From NCBI GenBank assembly GCA_020091685.1, contig CM034610.1:29313673-29377672 (forward strand): a stretch of DNA of 64,000 nucleotides, written 5' to 3'. This document shows positions 58,854 to 64,000 of this stretch, piece after piece. The notes under the pieces are model-generated. The model saw only the letters and a program-made list of their open reading frames with translations, was not told the origin of the DNA and did no database searches. Made by a program: the position numbers and the translations under genes. The DNA comes from Lutjanus erythropterus. Lineage: Eukaryota; Chordata; Actinopteri; Lutjaniformes; Lutjanidae. Each line of letters begins with the position of its first letter. Within the stretch, counting starts at the first letter, position 1.

Positions 58854-59099
58854 CTGAGGAGGAAAGAAGGACTTCAGTTTAGTCTGAGTGTAGAAACAAC
58901 TGATTCATGTGCTGAAGCATCACAGCTCAGATACTCATATGTGAGGCAGATACTGGTATTAGTACGCCCCCCAGTGTCTCATTAACAGCATTACAAGGTG
59001 CACACAGGTGAAGCATGCATGAGATCTGAGAGAAAAGTACAAGAATGACAATAAACAATTAATTCTACTAAGGAGGATTAAAACAGAAACTAAACTCAC

Positions 59100-59145
59100 C
59101 ATGAGTTCTGTGTAAGTCGGCCGCTCTTTGGAAACTTTCTTTAAG
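59100..59145 (-). CDS. map2k6: map2k6 penultimate coding exon
   Basis: This 46-base exon follows a TTTCTGCAG acceptor and ends in ATG before a GTGAGT donor. One base completes the Cys codon from the preceding exon, then 15 codons read LKKVSKERPTYTELM. The joined Cys-Leu-Lys-Lys and the ERPTY-ELM motif match MAP2K6 as I remember it; MAP2K3 has ERMSY-LELM here. The segment is the conserved arginine-containing helix near the end of the kinase domain (subdomain XI). Phase 2 in, phase 0 out. It is too short to be found as an open reading frame, and is supported by splice sites and by continuity with its neighbours. Confidence 0.95.
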
Positions 59146-59484
59146 CTGCAGAAACAAAAAGATCAAACATCAACATTAATTCACAACAAAATGTTACTTG
59201 TCACCAACTGCAGTAGAGACTGATGCATAGATCTGTCAACTGATATTATCAGCCAGATATTAACCAATCACAAGCCCATATGCACCTACATGAACACTTT
59301 TAAATTATGTTTTTATTTGGTAGCTTAAAAGCAGCATTTTTCTTTTGTATATTTGATCATTTTCCTTGATTCAGGTTCAATATATACATATATTTTTTTC
59401 CTATGTGTTTTTTTTTATTTAACAAATACAAAAACAGTTGAAAGTGTAAGACATCCTGTTTCCAATGTTTATCTTTGTCACGAG

Positions 59485-59745
59485 TAGAGCTGCAACCATT
59501 TTTTTATTAATAAAGTATTTTGATAATTGCGACTGCAACTCAACTGTAATATTTTCTGTTTTACTCCTTTATGACGGTAAACTTAAAATCTTTGGGTTGT
59601 GGACAAAACGAGACATTTAAGGATGTCATGTTGAGCTTAAAAAAAAACTTTGACAACATTTTTCTCCATTTTCTGACGTTTTATCGACCAAACAACTAAC
59701 TGAGAAAACGTTTGACAGATTAATCGATGATGAAAATGTTTGTGA
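59485..59745 (-). mobile_element. MITE family A copy in a map2k6 intron
   Basis: TAGAGCTGCAACCATTTTTT with TGTTTTACTCCTTTATGACG and GTTGTGGACAAAACGAGACA. Reverse orientation. Confidence 0.75.
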
Positions 59746-59910
59746 TAAACTAAAGGATAAAGTGTTTTTCTTTTTCTTCTTAGGCTAAATTAATGATTTA
59801 AAAACCCTCTTGGATCAGCTGAAAAATGCATCACAAAGCTGAAAACAGGTTGTTTTTTTTCTGACACCATGAAAAGACGTGTTACAGATATGTGGTTCTC
59901 ATAAGGACAG

Positions 59911-60250
59911 GTGCTTCAGCTGCTCAACAGTCCGGGGTCTCTGTTGTCGTATTTTGTGCTTCATGATGCACCACACATTTTCAGTAGGAGACAGGTCTGG
60001 ACTGCAGGCAGGTCAGTCCAGTACCTGAACTCTTTTACTACGAAGACACGCTGTTAGAACACGTCCACAATGTGTCTTTGCATCATCTCTCTGAAATAAG
60101 CAGGGACGTCTCTGATGGCAGCATATGTTGCTCCAAAACCTGCATTAAGCCTTTCAGGATTAATGAGGCCTTCACAGATCTGAAAGTTACCCATGATGCC
60201 ATGGGCACTGACACAATCTGGTAACAATCTGGATGGTTCACACACAAGCA
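59911..60250 (-). pseudogene. decayed Tc1/mariner-like transposase fragment
   Basis: The minus strand encodes, across shifting frames, pieces of a DDE transposase. One frame gives GNFQICEGLINPERL and then VPAYFREMMQRH. Another frame gives LRSKRVQVLD, a stop, then PACSPDLSPTENVW followed by IMKHKIRQQRPRTVEQL. The SPDL-P-EN-W block is the well-known region around the third catalytic acidic residue of Tc1/mariner transposases. There is at least one frameshift and one internal stop (TGA after VLD), so it is dead. It sits inside a map2k6 intron, in the same orientation as the gene. Confidence 0.8.
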
Positions 60251-60565
60251 CACAAACTTATTAGAGTGTTTACTTTGATGTGAGATCCTGTTTAATTCCA
60301 AGGAACAATCAAACACCCAAGCATGAGTGGACTTTCAGTAACTGAGAAAAAACAGAGCCGAACATCATGAGTCACAAAAGCATCGGTGAATAGAGGAGAA
60401 GTCCCTCCCCTTCCTGTGTCCCACTGGAATCTTATTTTGGAAACATATGCACCATAGTTTGATCCTGTTTCAATTGTGCCTGAATTACACATCATGTTTG
60501 TACATTTACAGCACCACAAAATGTTCCTGTCTTAAGGTATGTATTAATTATTTAAATATTAAAAG

Positions 60566-60925
60566 TAGGGCTGGTTATTGATTCAGATTTTCCTGTTCGA
60601 TTTGATTTATTTTGATTCAATTAAATTCTATATTGATTTGGTCGGGGATATTTCAGTTACATACCAATGTAGCTTAGATATGAGAGAGATTCTCAGAGAG
60701 ATAATGCTGTAATTTGCACAAAGAAGCCTCTAATCCAGTACATTATGAAAATATTGATGTTTACATTAAGAACCTAAAGTAGTTACTTTAACAGTGTGAT
60801 GAGATCTCGCACTGAAGTCTGGTCATACAAGAGTAGTGGAAGTTAAAACTGCAGGCTGTGCCACACATCCAGGGGAGAAAAGACATTTAGAGATCAATTT
60901 TGGGATTTTATGAATCGGACCATGC
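60566..60925. repeat. interspersed MITE-like repeat (TAGGGCTGG... family)
   Basis: It begins TAGGGCTGGTTATTGATT and continues with repeated GATTTGATT/GATTCAATT motifs and GGGGATATTTCAG, a pattern I recognise from common fish interspersed repeats. The right end is unclear. Confidence 0.5.
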
Positions 60926-61639
60926 AAAGGAAAGTCAATTATATATGTGCATACTCTACAGCTTTTAGTCATGGGTCTGTGTCTCACTCATCTATATATA
61001 TTTATGTATCCTATCCAAGTCATGCTGAAGCACAATTAAAAACCTGTTAATATCCATGTTTTTCAGAATGTAGGTGTGTTTTTCTCTTCTGAGTAGAGGT
61101 TTTGGCTTTTCCTTTGTGCATGAATCTCTGCCTCAGCCTTGCAAACAGTTGGCTGGTTGGTTTGTTTACAGCACACAGAGCTGACCGCAAACAGACAACA
61201 GGCCGTGTGTTGCAAAACTGCAGTACAAACCCCTGCGAAGAACGCTCCTAAAACCTACACGCTTTATCAGAAATGCTATAAATGGAAAAAGGCCTAATAA
61301 AGAATATTCAGCGTGACCCACATCAGATTTATTAAACATATCTGGAATAACAGCGGAAAATTAACATGCAGGTAAACACAGTCAGTGTCCGTTTCCACAC
61401 ACTGCTGAGTGATAAGCAGTGAGAGTAAAGTTGCATCTTGGAGAGATGGATGCATTTCCATCACTTTTCTATCCGTCTCAGAAGCTTCTTGCCTGCTGTT
61501 ACACTCAGCTCTTATGATATCAGACAGCTGCAGTATCTGATTCAGCCCAGGATGCATTAAATGGATGGATGAGTGTAAATGGGGTCACAGGCTGCGAGCT
61601 GAGCTCAGGGCTTCAGCTTAGAGCGAAATGCACACTGAA

Positions 61640-61850
61640 ACAATCTCGATTAGTTATCAGATAATGATCTGATCGACCGACATTTAATGCTCTACGGTTT
61701 TTTACACTTTGATTAATTAGTTTATCGTGCAAAAGCAGCAAACATTTGACAGTTTCAGCTTCTCAGACATGAGGATTTTCTTTGTTTTTCTCCGTGTAAG
61801 CTGAATATCTCTGGAGTTTCAGTTTGGATTGTTAGTCTGTCAATATGTTT
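61640..61850 (-). mobile_element. degraded MITE family A relative
   Basis: CTCGATTAGTTATCAGATAA and GTGCAAAAGCAGCAAACATT with GACAGTTTCAGCTTCTCAGA resemble the 57470 subfamily in reverse orientation. Confidence 0.5.
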
Positions 61851-62633
61851 TACAGAAGATAATGAAGATAATGAATCCCCTGTGGATTGTTTAATATATA
61901 TAGATTCATGTGTATCGTTTCTGTTTTTGTACTGCTTGGATTTTATTGGTCAATATATATTTTAGAATTTTTTTTCTCTCCATAATATCAATGACAGCCC
62001 CAAAATAAAAACATCACCTCAGACGATATTGTTATGGCTCCATTTTTAACAATTTTTTAATTTTACATTTTTTTTTTATTTAGAACTAGAAGGACAGCCT
62101 GAGAGCACAGACATCCAGCAAGTCCAAATGATTTCACAGCGTTATTGAAAGTGAAATAATTTGTGCCTCTGCTCTAAAACGTAACGGGTTCTTCGCTGGC
62201 CTGTGCTGTATCCTTCCACCAAGTCTCATGAAAACTGAGCCAGTAGTTTTTCCTTCATCCTGCTGACAAACAGACAGACAAACGGCGCTGAAAACAGGTC
62301 CTCCTTGGCGGCAGGGTCTCTGTGCTGTACACGGTGTCAGAACAGAGTCTTGGCCTCACAACAACAGCAACAACAAAAGAATGTCATAATGAACTCAATC
62401 TGATTAAAGGGGTAATTAACTGAAGCCCTCTCAGCTGGGATCACTACACATTTTTGTCTGATTTAATGTGGCTTTGTTGAACGGCACAGTGACTCCGCTG
62501 CCTTCTCGCCCCAAGAGATCAGCCTCGAGTGGCTTATTGTGTGGAGAAGAAAAATACAAAATACATTAAAAAAAAAATGTGGGACTGAATGTGAAAACCG
62601 GGACAAAGCAAGAGAAAAAAAAACAAGACGCAC

Positions 62634-62773
62634 CACTGAGAGGTGAAGTCCACAAACTCGGGGGAGAACTGGTCGGCAGGAAGCTGGGGCGAAGGTTCTT
62701 CCACCACCTGCTTCAGCTGCTGGAAGGGCGTGCCCCACGAGTCGTACGGGAAGCGCAGGATGGCGAGCTCGAT
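62634..62773 (-). CDS. map2k6: map2k6 antepenultimate coding exon (kinase C-lobe)
   Basis: On the minus strand an exon of 140 bases starts after a CTCTCAG acceptor and ends TCTCAGTG before a GTGCGT donor. It encodes 46 full codons beginning IELAILRFPYDSWGTPF and containing QQLKQVVEEPSPQLPAD and EFVDFTSQ, plus the first two bases of a Cys codon. From memory this is nearly identical to vertebrate MAP2K6 (MKK6), a dual-specificity kinase that phosphorylates the TGY motif of p38 MAP kinases in the cytoplasm. The segment lies in the C-lobe, after the activation loop. The catalytic HRD and DFG motifs and the activation loop would be in exons beyond position 64000 and are not visible. The paralogue MAP2K3 is a less good match downstream. 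The start is phase 0 and the end phase 2, which joins correctly to the next exon. Confidence 0.96.
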
Positions 62774-64000
62774 CTGAGAGCCACAGAGAGACAAGAAGAG
62801 ACACTGAGAACGCAAACTGTACGAGCAGAGCAGAGTCTGGTTCTTCATCACACTGTAGACGTGACACAAACACTATCCAGGTTTTTAATTACAACAGTGC
62901 AGACGTACGCACACGTGCACACTGTTGTTTTAGTACAGACTGACATGGACGCCTTGTTAGAGATAAAAGCGGAGGTGTAAAATTAGCACGGGAGGAATTT
63001 TCACCTAATTAACACATGAAAGTGTAATTTCCTGCAAGATATCTCCTTCAAACTCGATCAATAAAGATGCTCTTTCACCATAAAGCTCAGTTTCTATTTC
63101 ACTATTCTATATATAAATATTACTTTTTCATTGTGTTCTGCACTTACAGTAGTAAGTGACAGTTAAATGCACATAAAGGATGACAATTTACAGCAAACTG
63201 AGTACAATTCCCCCTTCATAAGCCCCGCCCCTTTATGCTCAGTGCTCCAAAGACAGTTGAGCAAACTTGTTAACGCTTGTTGACTGTGTTATTTAGGAGA
63301 CTGAAATTACGCTTGTCCCCGAGTCCGTTAGAAAACTATTTTCAGACACTTGAATCTTCTTTTTTTAAAACATGACCGAGCAGTGCTACATGTGAGAGAA
63401 ACAATTATGAAAACAAATTCAGAATGATTCATATAGATTATTACAGTTCTTAATATCAAACACAAACTTAATTAGAACTTATCCAAACAAAAGTAACAGA
63501 GTAAATGTGAGTTTTCTACTGTTTATTACAAGTTTAAGTCCAGAAAAAAAAACATCGTGCGGTGTTTGCTGGGATTTTTGTAAATGGCAACACACACACT
63601 ACAAACACATGTCACAAGCTACCTGCTGCTGCCGCTTATTCCAGCAAAATCTTTTTTTCTACTTGGCTGCATTTTGTTTGTGGAAGGCAGGAGAAAATGA
63701 TGTATTTTTGATTCTGGGGTGAACTGTCCCTTTAATGTTGCCAGCTACAGAGCCACAGTGCCTGTTTTGCAGCCTTTAGATAAACTGATTCAAGCCAAAA
63801 TCTTCACTCTGCAGTTATTTTAGTGAATCATTGTTCAGGTGGCTCTTCAGTGCAGCTCTCAGGGAGAAACAGATCCTCCAGAAATCAGACCAAAGTGTAT
63901 TTTATTCCACACACTGATTGCTCATTCTGTCTTAAGATATAAAAAAAAACTCCCTCCTACCTTTCAGAATTCATAATGAAACGATTTCTCCAAAAAACAA
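62774..64000 (-). other. map2k6 intron, partial (runs off the window)
   Basis: This is sequence upstream of the 62634-62773 exon on the minus strand. No match to the expected preceding exon (activation loop, WSLGITM) is present, so that exon lies beyond the window. The interval includes a TTAA-bounded repeat at about 63500-63735. Confidence 0.75.
63500..63735 (-). repeat. TTAAAGGGACAGTTCACCCC repeat (family C), reverse
   Basis: It ends GGGGTGAACTGTCCCTTTAA, the exact inverse of the start at 34730. The left boundary is uncertain. Confidence 0.65.

Larger units (their letters stand above)
59146..62633 (-). other. map2k6 intron carrying several mobile-element remnants
   Basis: This intron lies between two confident coding exons. 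Within it are a reverse copy of MITE family A (59485-59745), a decayed Tc1/mariner-like transposase fragment (59911-60250), a MITE-like repeat beginning TAGGGCTGGTTATTGATT (60566-60925), and a degraded AT-rich block related to family A (61640-61850). I see no further exon in it. Confidence 0.85.

Noticed and set aside
1-64000. Search for KCNJ2/KCNJ16-type single-exon potassium channel genes expected near MAP2K6, tRNA or snRNA genes, CRISPR arrays and endogenous retroviral genes
   Set aside because: No frame long enough for a KCNJ coding exon. I recognised no tRNA/snRNA box pattern, no spaced direct-repeat array and no gag/pol/env-like sequence by eye.

Overview
The base composition, long intronic/intergenic spacing, GT-AG splice signals and dense small DNA-transposon remnants point to a vertebrate. 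The repeat families (interspersed elements beginning TAGGGCTGCAAC, TAGGGCTGCACAAT and TTAAAGGGACAGTTCACCCC) are ones I associate from memory with ray-finned fishes, probably a percomorph teleost. That placement is inference. No bacterial gene, operon or CRISPR array was seen, and no viral coding sequence was recognised.

The one securely identified gene is at the right end on the minus strand: the last three coding exons of a MAP2K6-type MAP kinase kinase (62634-62773, 59100-59145, 58773-58853). They splice in frame into the final 88 residues of the kinase domain and tail. Its introns hold a decayed Tc1/mariner-like transposase piece, MITEs and a TTAA-bounded repeat. Its 3'UTR runs leftward, with a candidate ATTAAA signal about 480 bases after the stop.

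At the left edge (27-704, minus strand) are two open, splice-flanked segments that look protein-coding. I cannot name them, and nearby frame breaks leave a pseudogene possible. Around 31491-31930 a CpG-containing island ends in a (CAA/CAG/AAC)-rich segment with an ATG and a strong donor, read on the minus strand. It is a candidate promoter and first exon of a leftward gene whose other exons I could not establish. A G-rich/C-rich island at 41160-41760 with good splice signals on the plus strand may be an unannotated noncoding first exon or promoter.

The rest is non-coding DNA dominated by interspersed repeats: at least eight copies of one hAT-like MITE (family A), eight of another (family B), several TTAA-bounded elements, an internally deleted hAT element with a BED zinc-finger exon and an exact 8-bp target duplication (22392-23370), an L1 ORF2 remnant (38810-39095), foldback structures, and a GCTAGC-rich tandem array split by a MITE (52983-53640). 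Some 300-base-plus stretches hold nothing I can name and are listed as such. I found no convincing new biological system. The best leads are the 26-bp perfect hairpin, the truncated BED-hAT locus, the island at 31.5-31.9 kb and the unidentified left-edge exons.
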